This document shows, in pieces, positions 34,290 through 41,982 of a stretch of DNA of 64,000 nucleotides. Under the pieces are notes generated by a model. It had not been told where the DNA came from. It saw only the letters and a program-made list of their open reading frames with translations, and did no database searches. Each line of letters begins with the position of its first letter. Position 1 is the first letter of the stretch. The stretch comes from Herbiconiux sp. Lineage in GTDB: Bacteria; Actinomycetota; Actinomycetes; Actinomycetales; Microbacteriaceae. Location of the stretch: the NCBI RefSeq assembly GCF_004297105.1, contig NZ_SCVE01000002.1:50561-114560 (forward strand), in the 5' to 3' direction. The position numbers and the translations under genes were made by a program.

Positions 34290-35306
34290 ATGCCCGACAC
34301 CACATTCCCCCTGCAGCACCTCGGCGTGCTCACTCTCGGCCGCTTCGACCCCACCGACCCCGCGCGTGGGCACGAGTCGGCCATCTGGCTCTTCGAGCAG
34401 GCCGAGCAGTTGGGCTTCGACAGCGCCTGGCTGCGCCAGCGCCACCTCGAGACGGCGATCTCGTCGCCCCTCTCGGTGATCGCGGCGGCCAGCCGAAGCA
34501 CAGAACGCATCGCTCTCGGCACAGCCGTCATCCCGCTGGGCGGGGAGAACCCGTTCCGGCTGGCCGAGGACTTCCACACGGTCGACCTCCTCACGGGTGG
34601 GCGGCTGAACCCGGGCTTCAGCGTCGGCACCCCGATGAACTGGCAGTACTACCGTGACGCCATCTACCCGGGCACCTGGGAGGCAGAGGATCTCAGTCAC
34701 GCGCGGGCCGACCGGCTCCTCGGGCTTCTCCGCGACCCCGTGGTGTACCGCGACGAGGTCGAGGGTGACCTCTCCACCCGAACCATCCAGCCGCACTCCC
34801 CCGGTCTCGTCGACCGCGTCTGGTACGGGGCGGGCAGCATCGAGTCGGCCGAATGGGGCGCGCGGCGGGGGCTCAACCTGCTCACCAGCAACGTGGTGAA
34901 GAGCCACGACGGCGACCTCGACTTCACCCGCAACACGCACCGGGTCATCCGGGCCTACCTCGACGCCCACCCCGATCCGGCATCCGCCCGCATCTCCGGC
35001 GGTCTCGTGATCATTCCGACAGATGGGGCAACCCCTTCGCAGAAGGCGAAGTACAAGGCCTACACCGACGAGCGGGACGCGCGGGTGGAGAAGACTTTTG
35101 GGCCGAAGCAAAGCCTCTTCCAGCGTGACATCCTCGCCCCCGCCGCCGAGATCATCGAACGCCTGCAGGAGGATCCCGGGTTCGCCCTGGTGACCGACAC
35201 GGCGTTCGCCCTGCCGTTCCCCTTCGACGACGAGGACTACGCCCAGATCCTGGGCGACATCCGGCATCTCATCGGCCCAGAGCTGGGCTGGCAGCCCAAG
35301 GCCTGA
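34290..35306 (+). CDS. LLM-class flavin-dependent oxidoreductase
   Basis: 338 residues from the ATG at 34290, which has GAGGAATTCC before it; an ATG at 34248 is less likely. The luciferase-like fold is shown by GFDSAWLRQRHLE, RIALGTAVIPLGGENPFRLAEDFHTVDLLTGGRLNPGFSVGTP (flavin and barrel core) and the ending of a helical domain. It resembles the small LLM oxidoreductases of the sulfur-utilisation type. One internal Met and no Cys. It is alone on its transcript and divergent from the sulfonate-type operon, convergent with the MalY gene 19 bp downstream. Confidence 0.82.
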   Translation: MPDTTFPLQHLGVLTLGRFDPTDPARGHESAIWLFEQAEQLGFDSAWLRQRHLETAISSPLSVIAAASRSTERIALGTAVIPLGGENPFRLAEDFHTVDLLTGGRLNPGFSVGTPMNWQYYRDAIYPGTWEAEDLSHARADRLLGLLRDPVVYRDEVEGDLSTRTIQPHSPGLVDRVWYGAGSIESAEWGARRGLNLLTSNVVKSHDGDLDFTRNTHRVIRAYLDAHPDPASARISGGLVIIPTDGATPSQKAKYKAYTDERDARVEKTFGPKQSLFQRDILAPAAEIIERLQEDPGFALVTDTAFALPFPFDDEDYAQILGDIRHLIGPELGWQPKA

Positions 35307-35325
35307 TCAGCACGCGGCCGGGCTC

Positions 35326-36489
35326 TCACCGGATGTTCGCGAGCACGGCTCCCATCCGCGTCACGAGCTCGGTGAGGATCGGCTTCGGGGTGGCGAAGTT
35401 GATACGGAACCAGCCATCGAAGTCGCGCCCGCAGAGGCGGCCGTCGGTTCCGGCCACGCCCGCGTGCTGCCGCAGCCAGCGGCCGGTGTTCCCCGGGATG
35501 GCGTAGTCGCGAAGATCGAGCCAGGCGAGGTAGGTGGCGTCGGGCCGCAGGTAGCGGGCCCTCGGAAGGTGCTCGGTCACCAGAGCGTCGAGCAGCTCGC
35601 AGTTTGCGTTCAGATACTCGACGGTCTCATGGAGCCACTCGCGGCCGTCGTCGTAGGCCGCTATGGTGGCGAGCACCCCGAGGTAGCCGGTGGTGTGGCT
35701 CGGCCACCGGCTGACCCGACGCCAGGTGTCCCAGTCGGCATCGTTCGTGAACACCATCTGCGCGCACTTGAGGCCCGGGATGTTCCAGCCCTTCGATGCA
35801 CTCGTGGCGGTGATCGTGTGGCGTGCCGCCGTCTCGGAGAGCGAGGCGTACGGCACGTGAACGGCGGCGTCGAACACGAGCGGCGCGTGGATCTCGTCGG
35901 CCCACACCCGGCCGCCATGACGCTCTACGATGTCGACCAGCGGCAGCAACTGCTCGCGGCGGAAGACGGTGCCCGTGGGATTGGCCGGATTGGTGAGCAC
36001 CAGAAGCCCCGCACCGGCGGTGAAGGCCGCGTCGATTCCGTCGTAATCGAATTCCCACGTGCCCGACGGCTGCTCCTGCAGCGGCACCTCGACGATCTCG
36101 CGGCCGTGGTCTCGCGGAAGGGTGAAGAACGGCATGTACGTGGGAGTGGGGAGGATGACGGCAGAACCGGGGCGGGTGAAGTGGTCGATCGTGAGTTCGA
36201 GCGACGTCAGCACCTCGGGCAGACAGCCGATGCGCCCGGGATCGACCTCCCAGCCGAAGCGGTGCTGAAGCCAGCGGGCGAGGGAGCGCCCCGCCTCGGC
36301 TTTCTCGGCCACGGTCACGTACCCGAAGGTGCCGGTGTCGACCTTCGCCCGGATCGCCGCCGTCACACTCGGTGCCGTGCCGTGATCGGCCTCGGCGATG
36401 AAGGTTCCGATGGCATCCGGGTAGGTCGTCCACTTTGATCCTCCCGCGGCGCGGAGCGCATCGATGTCGATGTCGTCGTACGGATGCAT
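35326..36489 (-). CDS. MalY/PatB-type pyridoxal-phosphate C-S lyase / aminotransferase
   Basis: 387 residues from the ATG at 36489 (AGGTCAGG just before it). PLP-dependent class I/II fold: TPTYMPFF, LTNPANPTGT, VWADEIHAPL and the Schiff-base lysine in TATSASKGWNIPG. The MalY/PatB branch cleaves the C-S bond of cystathionine and S-alkyl-cysteines to thiol, pyruvate and ammonia, which fits the sulfur theme. It is the third gene of the operon flavin reductase - phzF - malY, 43 bp after phzF. A second paralogue is at 54887. Confidence 0.86.
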   Translation of the reverse strand: MHPYDDIDIDALRAAGGSKWTTYPDAIGTFIAEADHGTAPSVTAAIRAKVDTGTFGYVTVAEKAEAGRSLARWLQHRFGWEVDPGRIGCLPEVLTSLELTIDHFTRPGSAVILPTPTYMPFFTLPRDHGREIVEVPLQEQPSGTWEFDYDGIDAAFTAGAGLLVLTNPANPTGTVFRREQLLPLVDIVERHGGRVWADEIHAPLVFDAAVHVPYASLSETAARHTITATSASKGWNIPGLKCAQMVFTNDADWDTWRRVSRWPSHTTGYLGVLATIAAYDDGREWLHETVEYLNANCELLDALVTEHLPRARYLRPDATYLAWLDLRDYAIPGNTGRWLRQHAGVAGTDGRLCGRDFDGWFRINFATPKPILTELVTRMGAVLANIR

Positions 36490-36532
36490 CCTGACCTCCC
36501 TCGGCTCGCCCCTCGTCGTTCCCACCATCCTG

Positions 36533-37474
36533 CTACAACAGCAGCACGCCCTCGGCGGACACGAGACCCGAGCCGCTCAGCCTCACACGGTCCCGGTCGA
36601 TCGACACCGTCAGACGGCTCGGCCGCCCGATGGCGTGGCCCTGCTCCACCACGACCGTGCGGCCGTCGGCGATCTCCCCGGCCGCCACCAGCAGGGCGAC
36701 GAGCGGCGCGGCCGCGGTGCCGGTTGCCGGATCCTCGACGATCCCCACGGTCGGGTTGAAGAAGCGGGCATACGCCACCGAGCCGCTCTCCGGATGCACG
36801 GGGTCACGGCTGTAGACGTAGCAGCCCTCGCCGCCGGCCTCGCGCAGCACCGCGAGGAGCAGCGGGACATCCGGAACGGCCCGGTCGACGGCGCCACGGT
36901 CGCGCACGCCCACGAGGAGGTGCCCGGCCCCGGTCGAGACAACCTGGGCCGCCGCGCTGGTCGCGACATCGGCCGCGGCGAGCCCGACCACTGCCGCGAG
37001 AACCTCCAGGTCATCGACGGTGCGACCGAACCGTGGCGCGGAGTGATCCAGGGTGACCACCGACTTCGCGTCCGCGCCGGCCGCATCCGCGGGCTCCGCG
37101 ACCTCGACGCCGAGGAGGTCGTCGCCGATCTCCTGAACGAATTGCCGCCGCCCCGGCGGCAGCCGGCCCGCCTCCGCGAGCCAGATCCACGCACCCATCG
37201 CGTTGTGCCCGGCTCCGAGCACCTCCACGCCGCCCGGGGTGAACGACCTCAGCCGCCAGTCGGCCTCGGGTCGCGTGGGCCGCACGAGGAAAGTGGTCTC
37301 CGACTGGTTGAACTCCCGGGCGATGGCGCGCATCCGCTCGACCGGCAGGTTGTCGGCGTCGGGAACGAGGGCGAGCGGATTGCCCGTGAGCGGCTCGTCG
37401 GCGAACACGTCGACGAACACGAAGGGCACGCGGACCCGGGCCGAAGTGGTCACCGCGTTACTCGGCGTGCTCAC
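36533..37474 (-). CDS. PhzF family isomerase/epimerase-like protein
   Basis: 313 residues from GTG. The paired diaminopimelate-epimerase-like fold of PhzF proteins is shown by VDVFADEPLTGNPLALV, REFNQSETTFLV (catalytic Glu equivalent) and the DPATGTAAAPL repeat in the second half. Most members have unknown substrates; phenazine genes are absent here. It overlaps the flavin reductase gene by 17 bp and precedes malY, so a role in processing an intermediate of flavin-dependent degradation is plausible but unproven. Confidence 0.85.
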   Translation of the reverse strand: MSTPSNAVTTSARVRVPFVFVDVFADEPLTGNPLALVPDADNLPVERMRAIAREFNQSETTFLVRPTRPEADWRLRSFTPGGVEVLGAGHNAMGAWIWLAEAGRLPPGRRQFVQEIGDDLLGVEVAEPADAAGADAKSVVTLDHSAPRFGRTVDDLEVLAAVVGLAAADVATSAAAQVVSTGAGHLLVGVRDRGAVDRAVPDVPLLLAVLREAGGEGCYVYSRDPVHPESGSVAYARFFNPTVGIVEDPATGTAAAPLVALLVAAGEIADGRTVVVEQGHAIGRPSRLTVSIDRDRVRLSGSGLVSAEGVLLL

Positions 37475-37970
37475 GAAGGTGGCGGTATTGGCCCTTGAAG
37501 TACAGCAACGGCTCGGTGCCGTGCCACTCCGCGGGGCTCAGTTCACTTACCCGGCCGATCACGATGAGGTGGTCGCCCGCCTCGTGCTCGGCCCAGATGT
37601 CGCAGTCGAGCCACATGAGCGTGCCGGCGATGACGGGGTTGCGGTTCGCGGTGGGGCTCCAGTCGATGCCCGCCCACTTGTCGGTGCCGGTTCGGGCGAA
37701 CTGGTTCGACACGATGCGCTGGTCGTGGGCGAGCACGTTCACGCTGAACGTCCCGGTCTCGCGGATGCGCGGATACGTCGTCGAGGTAGTCATCACGCTG
37801 AACGACACGAGCGGTGGCTCTGTCGACACCGAGTAGAACGACTGGCAGGTGAAGCCCACGGGTTCGTCGCCCACCATGCCGCCGATGATCGTGATCCCGG
37901 AGGCGTAGTGGCCCAGTGTGTCGCGGAAGACCCGCGGATCGAACGCGGTGCCGACAGGGGTGAAAGTCAT
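37458..37970 (-). CDS. Flavin reductase-like protein (FMN-binding split barrel)
   Basis: 170 residues from the ATG at 37970, with AAGGACG as ribosome site. Flavin reductase domain of the HpaC/SsuE-replacing type: FRDTLGHYASGITIIGG, VGFTCQSFYSVSTEPPLVSFSV and TGTFSVNVLAHDQ. It should reduce FMN with NAD(P)H and hand it to the LLM monooxygenases; it is the only flavin reductase visible in the window, for ten LLM enzymes. First gene of a three-gene operon, divergent from metQ with which it shares a candidate operator. Its Met and Cys content is ordinary. Confidence 0.88.
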   Translation of the reverse strand: MTFTPVGTAFDPRVFRDTLGHYASGITIIGGMVGDEPVGFTCQSFYSVSTEPPLVSFSVMTTSTTYPRIRETGTFSVNVLAHDQRIVSNQFARTGTDKWAGIDWSPTANRNPVIAGTLMWLDCDIWAEHEAGDHLIVIGRVSELSPAEWHGTEPLLYFKGQYRHLREHAE

Positions 37971-38039
37971 GGGGAGACGTCCTTCAGTGCTCGATACGTC
38001 ATCCCACGACACCGCACCGGGGCCGCTCTCTTCCGAAGA

Positions 38040-38063
38040 TGTCGTTCTGTTTCGTCGTGTTCC
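38040..38063. promoter_or_regulatory. Candidate sulfur-regulon operator, 24-bp block
   Basis: TGTCGTTCTGT, two variable bases, CGTCG, one variable base, GTTCC. This block matches 50638-50661 at 21 of 24 positions. Both lie between divergent sulfur-type operons and upstream of the likely -35 region. Its reverse strand includes GACGAAACAG, which resembles GACGAAATG at 34168 and 44282. Confidence 0.5.
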
Positions 38064-38104
38064 CCGGTGTTACGGCGCGGTTCGAGATCGCCGCACGGTC
38101 TTCC

Positions 38105-38110
38105 TAGCGT
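38105..38110 (+). promoter_or_regulatory. -10 box TAGCGT of metQNI
   Basis: TAGCGT 29 bases before the ATG at 38140 leaves a leader of only about 23 nt, too short for a SAM riboswitch. Confidence 0.5.
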
Positions 38111-38139
38111 CGTGGCTCGTACCACCGAGAGGAAACACC

Positions 38140-39048
38140 ATGTCCATCCGCACCAAGCTCCTGGCGGCGTCCGTCGCCGTCCCCCTCATCGCACTCCTGG
38201 CCGGCTGCGCATCCGGAGCCGCCGACGGTACGGCATCCGCCGACGGCAGCTCGAACGAGACCGTGCGCATCGGCGTCGTGGGCGCCAGCGATCCCTACTG
38301 GGAGACCTACAAGCAGGCTGCCGCCGACGAGGGGATCACGGTCGACATCGTCGACTTCACCGACTATGCCCAGCCGAATCCGGCACTCACCGAGGGCGAG
38401 CTCGACCTCAACCAGTTCCAGCACATCGTGTACCTCGCGCAGTACAACGTGTCCAGCGGCGAGGATCTCGTGCCGATCGGCTCCACCGCGATCTATCCGC
38501 TCGGCCTCTACTCCACCAAGTACGGCTCGGTCGACGAGATCCAGCAGGGCGACACCGTCGCCATCCCGAACGACGAAAGCAACCTGGCCCGCGGGCTCCT
38601 GGTGCTCCAGTCGGCCGGCCTCGTGACGTTGAAGGACGGCGGCAGCATCTTCGCCACCGTCGACGACATCGACGAGTCGAAGTCGAAGGTGAAGGTCACC
38701 ACACTCGAGGCCTCGCTCACCCCGACCTCGCTGCCGGATGTCGCGGCCGCGATCATCAACAACGACTTCGTGGAGGATGCCGGACTCACCTCCGCCGACG
38801 CGATCGCTCAGGACGACCCGTCCGACCCCAATGCACTGCCGTACGTGAACATCTTCGCCGCCAAGGCCGAGGATGCCAACAACCCCACCTACCAGAAGCT
38901 CGTGGAGATCTACCAGAACACGCAGGCCGTGCTGGACGGCGTGCAGGAGGCATCCGGCGGCACCGCCGTGTTCCTGAAGACCCCCGTCGCCGACCTGCAG
39001 TCGTCGCTCGCCGACGTCGAGGCGGACACCGCCGCTCACAAGGGCTGA
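38140..39048 (+). CDS. metQ: MetQ/NlpA-family substrate-binding lipoprotein
   Basis: 302 residues with ribosome site GAGAGGAAAC. Lipobox LLAGC (C23), then the NlpA fold with DPYWETYKQAAADEGI, FTDYAQPNPALTEGELDLNQFQH and KVTTLEASLTP. Such proteins bind methionine or related thioethers for the MetNI importer. No internal methionine at all and only the lipobox cysteine, unlike the MetN ATPase beside it. First gene of metQ-metN-metI, with a 1-bp gap to metN. The ligand could be another sulfur amino acid derivative given the neighbours. Confidence 0.9.
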   Translation: MSIRTKLLAASVAVPLIALLAGCASGAADGTASADGSSNETVRIGVVGASDPYWETYKQAAADEGITVDIVDFTDYAQPNPALTEGELDLNQFQHIVYLAQYNVSSGEDLVPIGSTAIYPLGLYSTKYGSVDEIQQGDTVAIPNDESNLARGLLVLQSAGLVTLKDGGSIFATVDDIDESKSKVKVTTLEASLTPTSLPDVAAAIINNDFVEDAGLTSADAIAQDDPSDPNALPYVNIFAAKAEDANNPTYQKLVEIYQNTQAVLDGVQEASGGTAVFLKTPVADLQSSLADVEADTAAHKG

Positions 39049-39049
39049 C

Positions 39050-40102
39050 GTGGCACTGGTCAGTCTGCGCGACGTCAGCAAGACCTACCCGCCCTCCTCC
39101 CGCAACGGCTCCCCCGTCACGGCCATCGATCACGTCTCGCTCGATGTCGAGGAGGGCGACGTGTACGGCATCATCGGCTACTCGGGCGCCGGCAAGTCGA
39201 CGCTCGTGCGTCTCGTGAACTCCCTGGAGACGGTGACGTCGGGCAGCATCCAGGTCGACGGGATCGAGGTGAGCGATCTGCGTGAGCGCGAGCTGCAGAA
39301 GCTGCGGCTCGGCATCGGGATGATCTTCCAGCAATTCAACCTGTTCAGCTCGAAATCGGTGTGGAAGAACATCGCCTATCCGCTCGAGGTGGCGCGCACT
39401 CCGAAGGCCGAGATCATGGCCCGGGTGGAGGAACTGCTGAGCTTCGTGGGGCTCACCGACAAGGCGAAGAACTACCCCGAGCAGTTGTCGGGAGGACAGA
39501 AGCAACGGGTCGGCATCGCTCGGGCGCTCGCCACCTCGCCACGCATCCTTCTCGCCGACGAGGCCACCAGTGCACTCGACCCGGAGACGACCCAGGAGGT
39601 GCTCGCCCTGCTGAAGCGGGTGAACGAGGAGTTCGGGGTGACCATCATCGTGATCACCCATGAGATGGATGTCATCCAGACCCTGGCCACGAAGGTCGCG
39701 GTGATGGACGGTGGCCGGGTGGTCGAGCAGGGCGACGTGTTCGATGTGTTCTCCCGGCCCCGTGAGGCCTCGTCGAAGCGGTTCGTCTCGACGGTCGTGC
39801 GCGGAATCCCCTCGCCCACCGAACTCGCGGTGCTGCGCGAGCGGCACGAGGGACGGATCGTGACACTCTCGTTCCGGGACGGCAACACCTCCCAGGGCGA
39901 TGTGTTCCTGCGGCTCGCGCAGGCCGGCATCGCGTTCGAACTGGTCTACGGCGGCATCAACGACATCCGAGGACAGGTGTTCGGGCACCTCACGCTCGCG
40001 CTGCGCGGCGATCCTCCCACGATCGATGCCGCGCTCGCGGATCTCGCCACGACGGTCGAGATCACGGATCTCGGCATCACCGGCGACGAAACGGGGGTCT
40101 GA
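39050..40102 (+). CDS. metN: Methionine-type ABC importer ATPase with NIL domain
   Basis: 350 residues from GTG. ATPase domain: Walker A GYSGAGKST, signature LSGGQKQRVGIARAL, Walker B ILLADEATSALD, THEMDVI switch. The C-terminal about 100 residues form the NIL domain that binds methionine and trans-inhibits transport in E. coli MetN (RDGNTSQGDVFLRLAQAGIAFELVYGGIND core). It retains four internal methionines, so the sulfur-sparing bias is weaker here. Two bases separate its stop from metI. Confidence 0.92.
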   Translation: MALVSLRDVSKTYPPSSRNGSPVTAIDHVSLDVEEGDVYGIIGYSGAGKSTLVRLVNSLETVTSGSIQVDGIEVSDLRERELQKLRLGIGMIFQQFNLFSSKSVWKNIAYPLEVARTPKAEIMARVEELLSFVGLTDKAKNYPEQLSGGQKQRVGIARALATSPRILLADEATSALDPETTQEVLALLKRVNEEFGVTIIVITHEMDVIQTLATKVAVMDGGRVVEQGDVFDVFSRPREASSKRFVSTVVRGIPSPTELAVLRERHEGRIVTLSFRDGNTSQGDVFLRLAQAGIAFELVYGGINDIRGQVFGHLTLALRGDPPTIDAALADLATTVEITDLGITGDETGV

Positions 40103-40104
40103 TC

Positions 40105-40764
40105 GTGGATGACCTCATCCAGCTCCTGCCCAAGCTCGGCCAGGCGACCGTCGAGACCCTCTACATCGTGGCCCTCAGCCTTCTCTTCGGTGGCATCGGC
40201 GGCCTGCTCGTCGGGCTCGGCCTCTACACGACACGGCCCGGCAACCTCTATTCGAACCGCCTCGTCTACGGCGTGATCAACGTGATCGTGAACGTCTTCC
40301 GGCCCATCCCGTTCATCATTTTCCTGGCCGCGGCTCAGCCGCTCGCGCGCCTCGTGGTGGGCACCGGCATCGGTAACACGGCGATCATCTTCACCCTGTC
40401 GCTCGCGGCCACCTTCGGCATCAGCCGGATCGTCGAGCAGAACCTCCTCACGGTGCAGCCCGGAGTGATCGAGGCGGCCCGCTCGGTGGGCGCGAGCCGT
40501 GTGCGCATCATCCGGACCGTTGTGATCCCCGAGGCGCTCGGGCCACTCCTTCTCGGCTACACCTTCGTGTTCGTCGCCATCGTCGACATGTCGGCTGTCG
40601 CGGGCTACGTGGGCGGCGGCGGTCTCGGCACGTTCGCGATCCAGTACGGCTACCGCCAGTTCAACCCGATCGTGACCTGGGCCGCCGTGCTCGTGATCAT
40701 CCTGATCGTGCAGGCCGTGCAGTTCTTCGGCAACTGGCTCGCCCGCAAGGCTCTCCGCCGCTGA
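40105..40764 (+). CDS. metI: Methionine-type ABC importer permease
   Basis: 219 residues from GTG, five membrane segments, the size of MetI. N-terminal QATVETLYIVALSLLFGG and the cytoplasmic coupling loop VIEAARSVGASRVRIIRTVVIPEALGP (key E-A-A-G and P) identify the family. Last gene of metQNI and convergent with an amine oxidase gene; a strong inverted repeat at 40769-40804 lies between them. Confidence 0.92.
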   Translation: MDDLIQLLPKLGQATVETLYIVALSLLFGGIGGLLVGLGLYTTRPGNLYSNRLVYGVINVIVNVFRPIPFIIFLAAAQPLARLVVGTGIGNTAIIFTLSLAATFGISRIVEQNLLTVQPGVIEAARSVGASRVRIIRTVVIPEALGPLLLGYTFVFVAIVDMSAVAGYVGGGGLGTFAIQYGYRQFNPIVTWAAVLVIILIVQAVQFFGNWLARKALRR

Positions 40765-40768
40765 CGGA

Positions 40769-40804
40769 TGCCCCCTCGCGCGCTCATACCGCCGCGAGAG
40801 GGCA
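40769..40804. terminator. Bidirectional terminator between metI and the amine oxidase gene
   Basis: TGCCCCCTCGCG (40769-40780) pairs with CGCGAGAGGGCA (40793-40804), 11 of 12 bp, 12-nt loop, between convergent genes. Confidence 0.65.
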
Positions 40805-40809
40805 CCCGG

Positions 40810-41982
40810 TCATCCGCGGGAAGGGACCGAGGTGCGGCGCTCCGCCTTGAGCGAGAACAGCGACGGGGCACGCAGCCCCTCCGTGAGCTCGGCGAGATAC
40901 CGGCCCACCACGGGCGTGAACTTGAAGCCGTGCCCCGAGAAGCCCGCACCCACCGTCACCGGCCCGATACGGTCGATCACGAAGTTCGAGTCGCGGGTGG
41001 TGGTGTAGGTGCAGCTGATCTCGGTGAACGCGTCGGGGTCGACACCCGGGAGCCACTCGCGGGCGTAGCGTCGCAGGGCCGCGAGCTGGCGCGGCTCACT
41101 GCGGAAGGTGCGCGCATCCGGATCGGTGACTGGCCCGACGCCATGCCAACCCGCCTTGATGCCCTGGCCCGGGGTCTGCATGCCGTAGACCGGCGAGCGC
41201 CAATAGCCGTAGTGCGGGTCGCCGGCCGACGGGGAGTGGTTGAATCCCGGCCACACCACCGCGTCATCGCGCGGCGCGAAGTGCGCGGGCTGCTCCTGCG
41301 TGACGGTGAAGCGGGGCAGCACGATGGCGCCGCCGAGCAGCTTCGTCGTCCACGCCCCGAGCGTGACGACGAGTCGACGGCTCTCGAACACCTCGGGATC
41401 GCCGAGCGGATCGCCCTGCGCATCCGTTCGCACCACCTCGACCTGGGCGCGCTCATCGCCGAGGATGCGGATGCGCGTCACCCGGGAGTGATGCTCCACC
41501 TGCGCGCCGTGAGCGCGCGCGGCGTGCTGGAAGGCGGCGACGGCCGCATCCGCATCGAGCCGACCCGCCTCTGGTGTGTACAGCACGCGCTGGTCGAAGC
41601 GGATGCCCGGCCACCGCCGGTCGGCCTCGGCCGGCCCCAGCAACTCGGCCTCGAACCCGAAACGCGGCAGGATTCCGGCGATCTCGTCGAAGTCGGGATT
41701 GCCCCCGTGGTTCACGATGCCCACCTGATCGAGCAGCCGCGCGCCCGTCTCGACCTCGAGCTCTCGCCACGCGGGAAGGGCTTCGGCGAGCATCCTGAGG
41801 TACACGGGGTCGCCGTACGAGAGGTTGAAGTTGCGGGAGGCGCCGTGCGAGGCCCCGTGCGTGTGGCCCGGCCCGAAACGCTCGAAGAGCACCACGTCGA
41901 TTCCGCGGCGGGCGAGCTCGAAGGCGGCTGCGGAACCCATTGCCCCTCCCCCGACCACGATGGCGTCGACGAAGGCGGTCAT
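40810..41982 (-). CDS. FAD-dependent amine oxidase (sarcosine / N-methyltryptophan oxidase family)
   Basis: 390 residues. N-terminal dinucleotide site DAIVVGGGAMGSAAAFELARRG, the HTHGASHGASRNFNLSY segment, and the sarcosine-oxidase signature CTYTTTRDSNFVIDR, whose cysteine carries covalent FAD in monomeric sarcosine oxidase, then GAGFSGHGFKFTP. It oxidises a secondary N-methyl or similar amine to aldehyde, amino acid and peroxide. It overlaps the FAD/NAD(P)-binding gene upstream by 4 bp. The exact amine is unknown. Confidence 0.85.
   Translation of the reverse strand: MTAFVDAIVVGGGAMGSAAAFELARRGIDVVLFERFGPGHTHGASHGASRNFNLSYGDPVYLRMLAEALPAWRELEVETGARLLDQVGIVNHGGNPDFDEIAGILPRFGFEAELLGPAEADRRWPGIRFDQRVLYTPEAGRLDADAAVAAFQHAARAHGAQVEHHSRVTRIRILGDERAQVEVVRTDAQGDPLGDPEVFESRRLVVTLGAWTTKLLGGAIVLPRFTVTQEQPAHFAPRDDAVVWPGFNHSPSAGDPHYGYWRSPVYGMQTPGQGIKAGWHGVGPVTDPDARTFRSEPRQLAALRRYAREWLPGVDPDAFTEISCTYTTTRDSNFVIDRIGPVTVGAGFSGHGFKFTPVVGRYLAELTEGLRAPSLFSLKAERRTSVPSRG

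Noticed and set aside
36533..37474. Phenazine biosynthesis gene
   Set aside because: PhzF-like fold only; no other phz genes are present and most PhzF homologues are unrelated to phenazines.
37971..38139. SAM riboswitch upstream of metQNI
   Set aside because: The predicted leader is about 23 nt and no S-box, SAM-II or SAM-IV core can be seen.
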